Positions 9,900 through 18,369 of a DNA stretch of 64,000 nucleotides are shown piece after piece. Within the stretch, counting starts at the first letter, position 1, and each line of letters starts with the position of its first letter. Made by a program: the position numbers and the translations under genes. The notes under the pieces are model-generated. The model ran no database searches. It had not been told where the DNA came from and saw only the letters and a list, made by a program, of their open reading frames with translations. Origin of the DNA: Flavobacteriaceae bacterium (GTDB lineage Bacteria; Bacteroidota; Bacteroidia; Flavobacteriales; Flavobacteriaceae). The stretch spans positions 1 through 64,000 of the forward strand of contig JANQRC010000068.1 in the NCBI GenBank assembly GCA_028284745.1, in the 5' to 3' direction.

Positions 9900-10472
9900 A
9901 TGCCTGTTACCGACAAGTTACAATTAACACAGATCATCTCTAAGCGACCTCAGCAAAAGTTGATGGTTCATAGTAGTGTTGCCAAAGCACTTCAGCAGTT
10001 TCTAAGCGAAGCTTGCCAGAACAACGTATTGGTCATAAACACGGAAAGGGCCTTGGATGTTTACCACTTTGAATCGTGCAAGTGTAGCGAGTTGGTCAAG
10101 GATGCCTTTTTGATCCGATCAGGAAAAGACGAAGGTTTTTACTTCAAGGATTTTGTGAACGAACAAGAGGTCGTTCTACAGTTCGAGCAAACATTGACCC
10201 AGTTGGCCAAGTATCCAAAATTATTCTTGGCCTATGGAAGGCGACTTGCTTTTCGTATAAAGAGAGAGCGTATCAATCAGCAGATCGTGTGGAAATTGAT
10301 CGATCATTTTGAAGAGACCATCAAGAAGTTAGAAGCCACAGGAAAGATGCCCCACATTCGAAAGATCAAAGAGATCTCAGCGTCTTTCAAAGAGGTCAAT
10401 GCGTTGTCTGATCATGAGAAAACGATCAAAAGACTCCTAAACGACCTAGAAAGCAATCAGATCCTCAACTAA
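9900..10472 (+). CDS. Hypothetical protein, mostly helical, 190 residues
   Basis: I do not recognise this family. The protein is soluble-looking, without a signal peptide or membrane segment. The N-terminal half (to about residue 100) looks alpha/beta, with a Cys pair in ESCKCSELVKD. The C-terminal half is Lys/Glu-rich and probably helical or coiled (IKRERINQQIVWKLIDHFEETIKKLE). The ATG at 9900 begins a full-length frame with coding character. Its last 8 bases overlap the end of the convergent HAD gene. No terminator is visible, and no neighbour gives a firm clue to function. Confidence 0.75.
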   Translation: MPVTDKLQLTQIISKRPQQKLMVHSSVAKALQQFLSEACQNNVLVINTERALDVYHFESCKCSELVKDAFLIRSGKDEGFYFKDFVNEQEVVLQFEQTLTQLAKYPKLFLAYGRRLAFRIKRERINQQIVWKLIDHFEETIKKLEATGKMPHIRKIKEISASFKEVNALSDHEKTIKRLLNDLESNQILN

Positions 10473-11118
10473 GCGCCTTTCGCATTTCTGTAATGTTCTC
10501 GAACCATCTTTTGCAACCATTGTCCATCAGGACGTCTTTGTTCTTTTGACCTATTCCGATAAAATCTATTCCTAGGTTGTTGGCGGTCTGCAGATCCCAT
10601 AGGCCGTCGCCCACAGAGATGATGGCTTTTTCTCCAGACGTTTTGAAATGGTCTTTTGCCTTTTCAATCGCTTCAGACACCATCGTTTCGCGGGTAATAT
10701 GGTTGATGGATGTTACCAACAATTCGTCTGAGTACCAGATGTTGGCCTTCTTCATCTTATAATGTGTAGGCGCTGGAAAAGCACCTGTGGCAAAGGCAAA
10801 AGGAGTTTTCGTCTTTCTCAATGTGTTTATAAAGCTACGTGCTCCGGCCACCTCGGCGGCTACAGCGTGCTTGGCTATCTCGTTTCCGAGTTGTCGGTCT
10901 AGTTCTTCAAACAAGGACTCATGAAAAGGCACGTCGAAGTTATTTTCATAATTGTACCGAAGCGCATAACTGTCGGTGTGATGCAGATAGTTGTCAAAGT
11001 CAGTATCGACCTGCTCGATGCCCATCCTCCTAAAGGCATTGACCAATACATGAGCATAAGATCGAGCACTATCGATGAGTGTGCCATCGATATCAAAGAC
11101 GAACAATAGGTTCTTCAT
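10465..11118 (-). CDS. HAD-family hydrolase (phosphoglycolate phosphatase-like)
   Basis: This is a haloacid dehalogenase-superfamily phosphatase of 217 residues. Motif I is FDIDGTLIDS at residues 8-17, with the nucleophile Asp and acid/base Asp. The cap domain is helical. A Ser/Thr region (FAFATGAFPAP) corresponds to motif II, a Lys follows, and motif IV is SVGDGLWDLQTA near residue 165. It belongs with small-molecule phosphatases such as Gph, but the substrate cannot be read from sequence. It converges on the upstream-numbered gene with an 8-base tail overlap and is divergent from the omega-amidase gene. A TATTTTTA box at 11125-11132 lies 6 nt before its ATG. Confidence 0.88.
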   Translation of the reverse strand: MKNLLFVFDIDGTLIDSARSYAHVLVNAFRRMGIEQVDTDFDNYLHHTDSYALRYNYENNFDVPFHESLFEELDRQLGNEIAKHAVAAEVAGARSFINTLRKTKTPFAFATGAFPAPTHYKMKKANIWYSDELLVTSINHITRETMVSEAIEKAKDHFKTSGEKAIISVGDGLWDLQTANNLGIDFIGIGQKNKDVLMDNGCKRWFENITEMRKALS

Positions 11119-11124
11119 AAGCGT

Positions 11125-11132
11125 TAAAAATA
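11125..11132 (-). promoter_or_regulatory. Probable -7 box of the HAD hydrolase gene
   Basis: On the minus strand TATTTTTA differs from TAnnTTTG only in the last base and lies 6 nt before the ATG at 11118. The position next to the start suggests a very short or absent leader. Confidence 0.35.
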
Positions 11133-11165
11133 CAAGAAGTGATCAAGAAACGTCTGTTAAAAGTG

Positions 11166-11173
11166 TAATTTTA
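11166..11173 (+). promoter_or_regulatory. Probable -7 box of the omega-amidase gene
   Basis: TAATTTTA (TAnnTTTG with the final base changed) is followed by AAGG and the ATG at 11178. The AAGG could also act as a weak ribosome-binding site, so the reading as a promoter is tentative. Confidence 0.3.
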
Positions 11174-11177
11174 AAGG

Positions 11178-11960
11178 ATGAAGCGATCTTTACATCTAGC
11201 CCTTATTCAGACACCATTAGTTTGGCAGGATCCTGTTGCCAATCGGGAATCCTTGTCAAAAAAGATAGCAACGATCGATCAAGAGGTAGACCTTATCGTG
11301 CTGCCAGAGATGTTCACTTCTGGTTTTACCATGCAACCCGAAACGGTAGCTGAAGGCATGGAGGGAGAAACGATTGCCTGGTTGAGAACCTGGGCAAACG
11401 ACAAGCAAGCTGCGATCATGGGAAGCGTTGTGATAGAGGATACGGGGAGTTTCTATAACAGGATGCTTTTTGTATGCCCAGATGGTGCGGTAAAGACCTA
11501 TGACAAGCGGCATACATTTACCTTGGCAGGCGAAGACAAGGTGTATAGGGCAGGCACAGAGAAGAAGGTGTTCGAGTATCAGGGTTGGAAGCTATGCCCG
11601 CAGATCTGCTATGACCTTCGTTTTCCTGTCTGGTCGCGCAACATTGAAGATTATGACCTTCTTGTCTATGTGGCCAATTGGCCCACACCACGTGTTGCGG
11701 CTTGGGATGCCCTGTTAAAGGCGCGGGCCATCGAGAACATGTGCTATTGTGTAGGCGTTAACAGAGTAGGGCAAGACCCGAATGGCAATACTTATGCTGG
11801 CCACTCGGCGGCATATGATGTCCTAGGTGAGCGAATGACCGCACTGGCAGCGCATGAGGAGGGCACGATCATGGTTTCTTTAGAAAAGGAATCTATAGAA
11901 CGCCTTAGAGAAAAGCTGCAATTCTTAGCAGATAGGGATTCCTTTAGTCTTGAAGTGTGA
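11178..11960 (+). CDS. Nitrilase-superfamily omega-amidase (YafV-like)
   Basis: The protein is 260 residues, standard for YafV/NIT2-type omega-amidases, which hydrolyse alpha-ketoglutaramate or alpha-keto-methylthiobutyramate to the keto acid and ammonia. The catalytic triad is visible: Glu in LPEMFTSGF (near residue 44), Lys in TYDKRHTF (near 110) and Cys in PQICYDLRFP (near 145). The second Glu is probably in KARAIENM. It pairs functionally with the YbdL-like aminotransferase at 8642, a known metabolic combination in glutamine transaminase/methionine salvage. The 3' end overlaps the convergent Ig-like gene by 17 bases. Confidence 0.9.
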   Translation: MKRSLHLALIQTPLVWQDPVANRESLSKKIATIDQEVDLIVLPEMFTSGFTMQPETVAEGMEGETIAWLRTWANDKQAAIMGSVVIEDTGSFYNRMLFVCPDGAVKTYDKRHTFTLAGEDKVYRAGTEKKVFEYQGWKLCPQICYDLRFPVWSRNIEDYDLLVYVANWPTPRVAAWDALLKARAIENMCYCVGVNRVGQDPNGNTYAGHSAAYDVLGERMTALAAHEEGTIMVSLEKESIERLREKLQFLADRDSFSLEV

Positions 11961-13554
11961 AGGTCTCATTCAGCTCCCAGTTGGCTCGAAGATCGATAAC
12001 ACCTTGATGATAACGAACGCGCTCTGGTTGTGTTCTCTTTAGGAAGTTTCCGGTATCCCACTTCCCATTTTTGTTTGCATCGTCTACGATGCGTATATAA
12101 TACTTTCCTGGTTCTATACCATCAAAGATGTACTCGGGCCTTGCTTCTGTGACATATTCTTCACGGATAACGTCTCCTTTATCATTGGTGACCTGTATGA
12201 TGATCGGGTAAAAGTTCACATTCACCAGTTGAAGCTGCATGTTCCCAAGGTCACTTGGGCTTTTAGTCGACAGGCCAAATAAAAGTGTATCATTGACAGT
12301 GCCATAAAGGTCTTTGATGGCCTCGGGCAGTAATCTAAGCTGATAGCGCTGACTGTATTTGGGCTGGAAATCTACAAGCACCTGGTTTTTTTCTTCGTCC
12401 AAGACAGCATTAAAATCAATTGCTGTAGAGTCTTTATCGATCAAAGACATCATTTCTTTTCTAATAGTGGTGATAGGCGTGTTTCCGACAATGTATAACT
12501 TCTCGTGCAGCGAAAGCGTGCGAGGTTGGTTCAGAGAAATTTGCAATGAATCTTCGGGTAATTTCCTTAGCTTCAAAGTATATGCTTTAGACAAGGTATC
12601 CTTGCTGACTTTAAAAAGAAGCGAATCAGCCTCGAACGGTTTGAACCAATAGTTAAGAGAATCTTTGCTAGGGTCTTTCAACAAGATTGCTTCGTAATTG
12701 TCTGGTTTCGGGCTTATCAATTCCACGGCCATACCCTCTGGGTCGCCCGTGTGGCCAAAAGTAATTCGATTGCCAGCCGCATGCGAAGGTCTTCCGAATT
12801 CGAAGTTTACCGCTTCCTTGAACATGGTCAACTCGTAGAGCGAATCGGTCGGAAGTGTAATGAACTCCTTGTGATAGCCTATTTTGTCCGTATTTTGATC
12901 AAAGCGAAAGTTGGTAGCCTCATCTCTAATAGCGACCAAGAGATACTTCCCTTCATTCACATTGCTGATATCGAAGGTAGTTACACTGTCTAGCGTATTG
13001 GTGATGTAGGTGGGCTTTTGCTTGTAGATGATGGAGTCTGTGTAGGTAGAGTCTACTCGGTACAGCATTACCGATACAAATTGATCTGGATTGCGATTCA
13101 GAGCGTCCTTGACCATTCCACGGACAGAAAGCGAATCTATATAGTCTCCTGTAGAAAAGACATACTTGAAATACTCATAGGGATTATCTTCATTGTTGTC
13201 AACGATACTCTGCCCAAAGTTGAAAGTATATGTGGTGTTCTCTTGTAGCGTGTCTGTGATCTTGATGTCGATATACTTGCTAGCAGCTCCTTGTGGGGTA
13301 ACGTTATATGCCCCAGGATCTAACGGAGGCGAGATGATCAATTGCTTTTGCAGGTCTTTCAGCTTCACATATTCGTCAAAAGTGATCCGTATTTTTTTAC
13401 CGTCGAACTGAGTAGAAAAAAGTGTTGGTTCTGCACCGGTCAGTTTGGGCGGGTCCTCATCTTTTGGGCCACCGGTAGGAGAACCTCGCTTGGCACAATT
13501 CACAATCGTGAGCAATGCTATAAGAACCCATAAGATCGTTGGGATGCGGCGCAT
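11944..13554 (-). CDS. Ig-like (SbsA/Big_5) domain lipoprotein
   Basis: This 536-residue protein has a lipoprotein signal peptide ending in the lipobox TIVNC (Cys near residue 20), so it should be anchored in the envelope. After KRGSPTGGPKDEDPP comes a bacterial Ig-like domain of the SbsA type at about residues 30-115 (KKIRITFDEYVKLKDL, ENTTYTFNFG). Further beta-rich repeats follow, and a C-terminal carboxypeptidase-regulatory-like fold (GIEPGKYYIRIVDDANKNGKWDTG). This architecture is common in Bacteroidota and frequently encoded next to comF, as here (62 bases). Its role is unknown. The stop overlaps the convergent omega-amidase gene by 17 bases. Confidence 0.85.
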   Translation of the reverse strand: MRRIPTILWVLIALLTIVNCAKRGSPTGGPKDEDPPKLTGAEPTLFSTQFDGKKIRITFDEYVKLKDLQKQLIISPPLDPGAYNVTPQGAASKYIDIKITDTLQENTTYTFNFGQSIVDNNEDNPYEYFKYVFSTGDYIDSLSVRGMVKDALNRNPDQFVSVMLYRVDSTYTDSIIYKQKPTYITNTLDSVTTFDISNVNEGKYLLVAIRDEATNFRFDQNTDKIGYHKEFITLPTDSLYELTMFKEAVNFEFGRPSHAAGNRITFGHTGDPEGMAVELISPKPDNYEAILLKDPSKDSLNYWFKPFEADSLLFKVSKDTLSKAYTLKLRKLPEDSLQISLNQPRTLSLHEKLYIVGNTPITTIRKEMMSLIDKDSTAIDFNAVLDEEKNQVLVDFQPKYSQRYQLRLLPEAIKDLYGTVNDTLLFGLSTKSPSDLGNMQLQLVNVNFYPIIIQVTNDKGDVIREEYVTEARPEYIFDGIEPGKYYIRIVDDANKNGKWDTGNFLKRTQPERVRYHQGVIDLRANWELNETFTLQD

Positions 13555-13615
13555 GTTAAATTCTCAAGGTATTAGTGCAGCAAAGAAACAACTATTTTGA
13601 GTATTAACGCAACCC

Positions 13616-14302
13616 CTAGTCTGTAATTGCCATACAAGCAACACTTATTGTCGTGCTGTAGTTCTTCAATAGCAGCATACAAGCTTCTAATGTGGCGCCT
13701 GTGGTGATAATATCATCCACAATTAGGATGTGCTTGCCTTTTAAGGATGCTGGGTTTTTCACTTTAAAAGTGTTTTCTAAGCTAGACCATCTATCTATTC
13801 GACCTTTAAAAGCCATTTTCTTTGTGAAGCGCCTCCTGAGCAGATGGTTCTTTGAGAAGGTAGCATTGAGATGCCGAGCCAGTTGTTTCCCAAACCCATC
13901 AACCTGGTTGTAACCGCGACGCATTTTCCTGATCGGATGCAAGGGAACGGGGATCACGATATCTACATCGATATAGGTGTCCAGCTGCTTTAATTCATGA
14001 CCAAGCCAATCGCCTAGCATGATGCCCAAGTATGTATGGCCCCTATATTTTAGTGCGTGGATCATACGCTGTACGACCCCGTCCTTGCTAAAATGTAGCA
14101 AAGCAGTTGCCTGCCTAACAGGCACGCGACCATAGAAAACACGTTCTACAGGATTCTCTGGTATTTCATGGTAATGCGTAAAAGGTAGTTCGTGACGACA
14201 ATGTGTGCAGAGGTGCTGTTCGTTGGCTAACATATCTGAGTCGCACGCGAGGCAAGACCGAGAGAAGAAAACGGACAGTAGTTCGTTTGCAATTGAAAAC
14301 AT
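13616..14302 (-). CDS. comF: ComF family phosphoribosyltransferase-like protein
   Basis: ComF proteins help DNA uptake during natural transformation (with ComFA and PriA in other bacteria). The 228-residue protein has the N-terminal zinc-finger cysteines CLACDSD and CTHCRHE. The PRTase fold carries the PRPP-binding motif ILIVDDIITTGATLEAC near residues 190-206. Length is typical. It lies between the receptor gene upstream (stop at 14331) and the Ig-like lipoprotein, with a promoter of its own overlapping the end of the receptor gene. Its presence hints at, but does not prove, competence. Confidence 0.9.
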   Translation of the reverse strand: MFSIANELLSVFFSRSCLACDSDMLANEQHLCTHCRHELPFTHYHEIPENPVERVFYGRVPVRQATALLHFSKDGVVQRMIHALKYRGHTYLGIMLGDWLGHELKQLDTYIDVDIVIPVPLHPIRKMRRGYNQVDGFGKQLARHLNATFSKNHLLRRRFTKKMAFKGRIDRWSSLENTFKVKNPASLKGKHILIVDDIITTGATLEACMLLLKNYSTTISVACMAITD

Positions 14303-14305
14303 CCT

Positions 14306-14336
14306 TAAATGTAGGAAATAACCTTAAAATTCACAA
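14306..14336 (-). promoter_or_regulatory. comF promoter overlapping the upstream stop codon
   Basis: Minus-strand TTG (14334-14336) is followed after 20 bases by TACATTTA (14306-14313). The ATG at 14302 is 3 nt further on. The -33 element lies at the end of the receptor gene, whose stop codon is at 14331-14333. Confidence 0.5.
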
Positions 14337-17012
14337 CTTGTAGGAGAGCTTAAATAGTAGCATCCGTGGAAGGATAAAGGTCTGTTGGTCTGCAATGATG
14401 AAGTCTGAGAATGAGTTCTGCTGTTTGAATGAGGTGTTGAAAAGGTTTCTTCCTTCTAGTTCGAAACTCCAAATACTATCTTCTTCTTGATAGCGAAGTG
14501 AAGCATTGGCTATGTCAAAAGTGTTTTGAATACCAGCAGTCTTATTGTCGTAGTCTGAAAATGAATAGTCTGCCAGGAGAGAAAAGTCTTTGAAGAAATC
14601 ATACTCTAGATTGATATCAAAGCGATCATTGGTAAAGGTGTTTGTACTTGTAGTGGTCTGATAGTCATTGAACTCCTTGGTATAGCCCAACTCCAAAGAA
14701 GGCCACTTGTCAAAATAGGTTTTGATTTTGAGGGTGCTGCTGGTATTTCTGGAGATGTTCTTGCGCTGTTCGTCATTCACTAACTGAAAGAAATCTGAGT
14801 AACCTTGGCCACCTTGTACGGAATACTTGATGTCACCAATCTTTTTACTGATACTTCCTTTGAAGGATAAACTTTGCTCCGCATCGTCTATCAATATCAC
14901 TGTTGCGACTTGGTCAATGCCTTCAAGCTGTGTTGCGTTTTTTATGGACTCTTCTTTCCTTCTGTAATTTATGCTTCCGTTAAGCAATAAATTGTCAAAA
15001 AGGTTGAATTTGTAGTAAGAAAGTGAAAGTGCATGAAACAGTTCGTTCTCCAAATTTACATCCCCAGCAAATACCCTGTTAAAGCTCCTTAGCGAATTTC
15101 TGTTGGCCAAACGGTCTACGGTTGGGAAACGAGCCTGCAATCGATATCGAAAGTTGACACGCTCACTGCTACCGATCTCTACTTTTGTGCTGAATTGTGG
15201 CAGCCATAACGCTTTGGCATTTGTATTTGAATCTTCAAGTTGTTGTGTGTCCCAGGAGAAATAATGGTAAAAGATTCCGGGTTTGAAGATGAATTTCCCT
15301 CTTTGAAATTTATACTCCATCCCTAAATACGTATCTCGAATGTCATACTGAAAATCATTGCCAAAACCATTCGGAGTAAAGTCATTGGTACCGGTGTTCA
15401 ATCGCTGGACATCTCTAGAGAATAGCTCATTAAATTGCAAGTTGAAACCTATGGATGTATAGAGGTGGTCGAAACGATCGATGACCCAATAATGTTTGAG
15501 TAAGACATCGAATCGCGTATTTTTTAAGGTTCTTTCTTGGAAGATGTCCGTGATGGGCGTGTCTATGAGAGGAATGAGCCCTGTAAGAATATCTTGGTCA
15601 GTGATCCAGTTGGTATCAGGTTCTGATCGATCAATGTTGAAATTTGCCAATAGTGTGGCTGTATGATTTCGGTCAAACTTCTTGCTATACTGCAATCGGT
15701 TCTTCAATGAGACCCCTTTAATATTAGACAGTGTATAGATGTTACTTTCCCTAAAAGGGCTTTGTGTGTCTATGCGTCCATCGCTTTGTGCTTCAGAGAG
15801 CTTCGCTGTTGAAGAGAACTTCAGATCTTCCTTAAAACTAGGTTCGTAGTCCAGCGTAGCTTTGCCCAACAAAAAGCGATTTTTGAAGAACCCATCATTG
15901 CTTCTATCTTCAATGAGCGTCCCTTCTGTATTGATATACTGGTTCTGGGTTAAAGTAAGCGTTTCTGTATCGGTCTCAGAAGCTATGGCGTAGGCAGATA
16001 GGTCTGTATGGTCATTTAGGCTTTGCTGAATGTTAAAAGCACCAAAACGATTTGTACGTTCCCTATAGTCCGTATTGACCAAGAATCGTGAAAATTCATC
16101 ATTGTTCGATCGAAAGTAAGTGCCAATATCGCCCAGCATGCTACTAATACCGCCTTCGAAATCTAGATAGTCCTTAAAAGTGAAGGATTTGATGCCAACG
16201 TTGTTTAAGTCACCAATTATATTGATGTTGGTCTTGGGACTATAGTAGAAGAGTGTGGGATGCACCAAATATCGTTCTTCTGCACCACCACCTACCTCAA
16301 GATCGCCAAAGGCAAACTTTTTTTTGTCTTCCTTCAGTTTAAGGTTCATGGCCATTTCATCGTTATCCTGTAAGCCCTTTAGGAGGGCAATTTCACTGTA
16401 GTTGTCCAACACCTCGACTTGGTCTACTGCATTGGCAGGGATATTGTTCACGGCCAGTTTGCTATCTCCCGTAAAAAAGGGTTTGTTCTCTACCAGTACT
16501 TTGGTCACTTTTTTGCCTTGTACGCTTACATTGCCCTCTCGGTCTACTTCCACACCAGGTAGTTTCTTAAGCACCTCTCGTAGTTTCCGTTCCTTACCGC
16601 TGGCAAAAGCTTCTACGTTGTAGGTGATGGTATCTTCTTTGACAACTATTGGTATTTTGTAGTTAAGCACTACCTCGTCTAGTTTACTGGTGCTAGGGTG
16701 CAAGATAAAATCTTTGGTAAGATTTTGCTTTTGTGTGGCAAGGGTTATTGTTTGAGGATGATACCCTAGATAGCTTATTGTGATTTCGTATGAAGTACTT
16801 TGCTGAAGCTTTAGCTGGTAAGCTCCTTTGGTATTAGCAATGGCAAAGGTGATCTTAGCATTACTCTGCTGGGGTTTGGCGATAAGATTGGCAGAAGGTA
16901 GAGGTTGCAGAGAGTCTTTTACAATACCAACCATGTTTATGTTTTGGGAGTAAGTCTGAAGGCAACAAAGGAGGGTCAAATATAAACTGATATACTGATA
17001 CTGCTTGACCAT
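14331..17012 (-). CDS. Outer-membrane beta-barrel receptor with carboxypeptidase-like N-domain
   Basis: This 893-residue protein belongs to the TonB-receptor-like outer-membrane proteins of Bacteroidota. A signal peptide (to about residue 22, LQTYSQ) is followed by a carboxypeptidase-regulatory-like domain at about 25-105 (MVGIVKDSLQPLPSANLIA...). A plug-like domain comes next (about 115-225; LREVLKKLPGVEVDREGNVSVQGKKVTKVLVENKPFF), then a long beta-barrel ending in LLFKLSYKL. The plug wording and barrel match the OMP_b-brl_3 family commonly encoded beside GLPGLI proteins, as here (75-base gap). The ligand is unknown. No SusD partner is present, so glycan import by a classic Sus system is unlikely. 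Confidence 0.85.
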   Translation of the reverse strand: MVKQYQYISLYLTLLCCLQTYSQNINMVGIVKDSLQPLPSANLIAKPQQSNAKITFAIANTKGAYQLKLQQSTSYEITISYLGYHPQTITLATQKQNLTKDFILHPSTSKLDEVVLNYKIPIVVKEDTITYNVEAFASGKERKLREVLKKLPGVEVDREGNVSVQGKKVTKVLVENKPFFTGDSKLAVNNIPANAVDQVEVLDNYSEIALLKGLQDNDEMAMNLKLKEDKKKFAFGDLEVGGGAEERYLVHPTLFYYSPKTNINIIGDLNNVGIKSFTFKDYLDFEGGISSMLGDIGTYFRSNNDEFSRFLVNTDYRERTNRFGAFNIQQSLNDHTDLSAYAIASETDTETLTLTQNQYINTEGTLIEDRSNDGFFKNRFLLGKATLDYEPSFKEDLKFSSTAKLSEAQSDGRIDTQSPFRESNIYTLSNIKGVSLKNRLQYSKKFDRNHTATLLANFNIDRSEPDTNWITDQDILTGLIPLIDTPITDIFQERTLKNTRFDVLLKHYWVIDRFDHLYTSIGFNLQFNELFSRDVQRLNTGTNDFTPNGFGNDFQYDIRDTYLGMEYKFQRGKFIFKPGIFYHYFSWDTQQLEDSNTNAKALWLPQFSTKVEIGSSERVNFRYRLQARFPTVDRLANRNSLRSFNRVFAGDVNLENELFHALSLSYYKFNLFDNLLLNGSINYRRKEESIKNATQLEGIDQVATVILIDDAEQSLSFKGSISKKIGDIKYSVQGGQGYSDFFQLVNDEQRKNISRNTSSTLKIKTYFDKWPSLELGYTKEFNDYQTTTSTNTFTNDRFDINLEYDFFKDFSLLADYSFSDYDNKTAGIQNTFDIANASLRYQEEDSIWSFELEGRNLFNTSFKQQNSFSDFIIADQQTFILPRMLLFKLSYKL

Positions 17013-17087
17013 ATATAGTAAACGGACTACCCGTCAAAGAAAATAGCCCGATTATCAAGGTTTTTAGAGTATTTTAGAAAGTGCAGT

Positions 17088-17819
17088 TTAACCTCTAGAC
17101 AAGGCTTCTGTCGCTTTTTTGGCCATCTCACTCAATTCATCTACCGTAATTATCTTACCAGCTGGTCTTTTAATGGGACTCATATCTTCTGGATTTAATG
17201 TTAAATCTGTAAGCGAATAATTAACGCCACGATTATCTGTAACTTCAATGACCAGACCAGGTAGGCCATTGTAATAATAAGGGCCAAAGGGAGCAGGTAT
17301 CTCAGGCGTAAACCAAGCTTCTACCTTTTTTGTGAAAATACCGTTCCCCCCTTTTTCTTCAAGGGTAGCTGTAGCTTTGTTGCATGTAAAGCCTCCAATC
17401 TTTTTTGTTTCATCAGAAATTTCCCATTGAAGATTTTCATGGTTTATCAAGAAATCTCCAAAATGGTCGTTCTTCTCTAAAATATCTTTCTTCACTATAT
17501 TAGTGTAGGTTGGGCCCATACCTCCGGCCAGCACTTGGGTTAAATTAATTCCTATAGCGTTGTCGGCCTCTAGTTGTTCAATAACTTCATATAAGGATTC
17601 TTTACCGTTAAAGATCAATTTGTAATCCAAATCCTTGGCATTTTTCATTATTGTATGATGCCGCTTCCTAACCTCGATATTTTCAGTTTCCCCCAATAAT
17701 TTTGAGAGATCACCTGAAAAATCTTTATGTACCCTATAAAAGGCTATTCCTTGACTGATTGATTGACCATAAAGACTGGAGATAGTAATAAGAAATAATA
17801 TGTTGAAAAAGAACTTCAT
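17088..17819 (-). CDS. GLPGLI family secreted protein
   Basis: The protein has the family signature YYNGLPGLVIEV near residue 185, preceded by a Trp-Phe-Thr-Pro motif (AWFTPEIPAPFGPY), both hallmarks of the GLPGLI family (TIGR01200). I chose the ATG at 17819 because MKFFFNILFLITISSLYGQ is a good signal peptide; an upstream frame extension overlaps the preceding gene and looks non-coding. Length is 243 residues. The family is confined mainly to Bacteroidota, is predicted periplasmic, and its function is not known. It is usually encoded next to the receptor type seen here at 14331. It lies 37 bases downstream of the Cys-rich small gene, so the three probably form an operon. Confidence 0.9.
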   Translation of the reverse strand: MKFFFNILFLITISSLYGQSISQGIAFYRVHKDFSGDLSKLLGETENIEVRKRHHTIMKNAKDLDYKLIFNGKESLYEVIEQLEADNAIGINLTQVLAGGMGPTYTNIVKKDILEKNDHFGDFLINHENLQWEISDETKKIGGFTCNKATATLEEKGGNGIFTKKVEAWFTPEIPAPFGPYYYNGLPGLVIEVTDNRGVNYSLTDLTLNPEDMSPIKRPAGKIITVDELSEMAKKATEALSRG

Positions 17820-17856
17820 ATTGATTTTATAATTTTTGTAAAATATGGAGTGAAAA

Positions 17857-18072
17857 TTATTCTTGATAATAATCACAATTTAGCTCATAGCATCCTGCAA
17901 AGACAAGATATCTGGCATGATGGTTAAGTTCATAAGCTGCAGCATAAAGATCAGCAACTTCTTCACAGTTCTCAAAACATGTTGCAAACATGATTTCATC
18001 TTGCGGAAGTGTATTTGCATTTAAATGAGAGCTTAGGAATAAAACAAAAAATAAAGCAATTAGTTTTCTCAT
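17857..18072 (-). CDS. Small secreted Cys-containing protein
   Basis: A 71-residue frame with an ATG start, a clear signal peptide (MRKLIALFFVLFLSSHLNA) and a mature part of about 50 residues. The mature part has four cysteines arranged as CxxxC (TCFENCEE) and CxxxxC (GCYELNCDYY), which suggests two disulfides. It is acidic and ends in DYYQE. I do not recognise a family. It is first in a probable operon with the GLPGLI protein and the beta-barrel receptor. It could be a ligand, an inhibitor, a chaperone-like cofactor or a secreted effector of that system; none of these can be chosen from sequence. Confidence 0.65.
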   Translation of the reverse strand: MRKLIALFFVLFLSSHLNANTLPQDEIMFATCFENCEEVADLYAAAYELNHHARYLVFAGCYELNCDYYQE

Positions 18073-18331
18073 ATCTTAGTTTTAGAGTTGATAAATCTGT
18101 TTTGTTTCAAACACTCCCTATGTGCATCTTGACAGTATTCTCTTCAAATCTAAAAAAAAAGGAGCGAAAAAATGAAACATAATAAAGAAATAAGCTACAA
18201 ATGTTGATATTATGGATTACACCTGATTTGTGTATGGTTTTTCTGTAGCTCAACTAAAATTAGAGTCTGACGCGCCATGTGTTCGCTGTAATGTAGCTGT
18301 CTTCAAACTCTCGTTCTAAACTTTTATCAGG

Positions 18332-18365
18332 TTGTATTTCACATTTAAAAGAAACCGTATTTTTG
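18332..18365 (+). promoter_or_regulatory. glyS promoter, -7 box 4 nt before ATG
   Basis: TATTTTTG at 18358-18365 is an exact TAnnTTTG. The bases CGCC separate it from the ATG at 18370. A TTG at 18332-18334 may be the -33 element although the spacing (23) is long. Because the glyS start is well fixed by protein conservation, transcription must begin at or within a base or two of the AUG. Confidence 0.65.
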
Positions 18366-18369
18366 CGCC

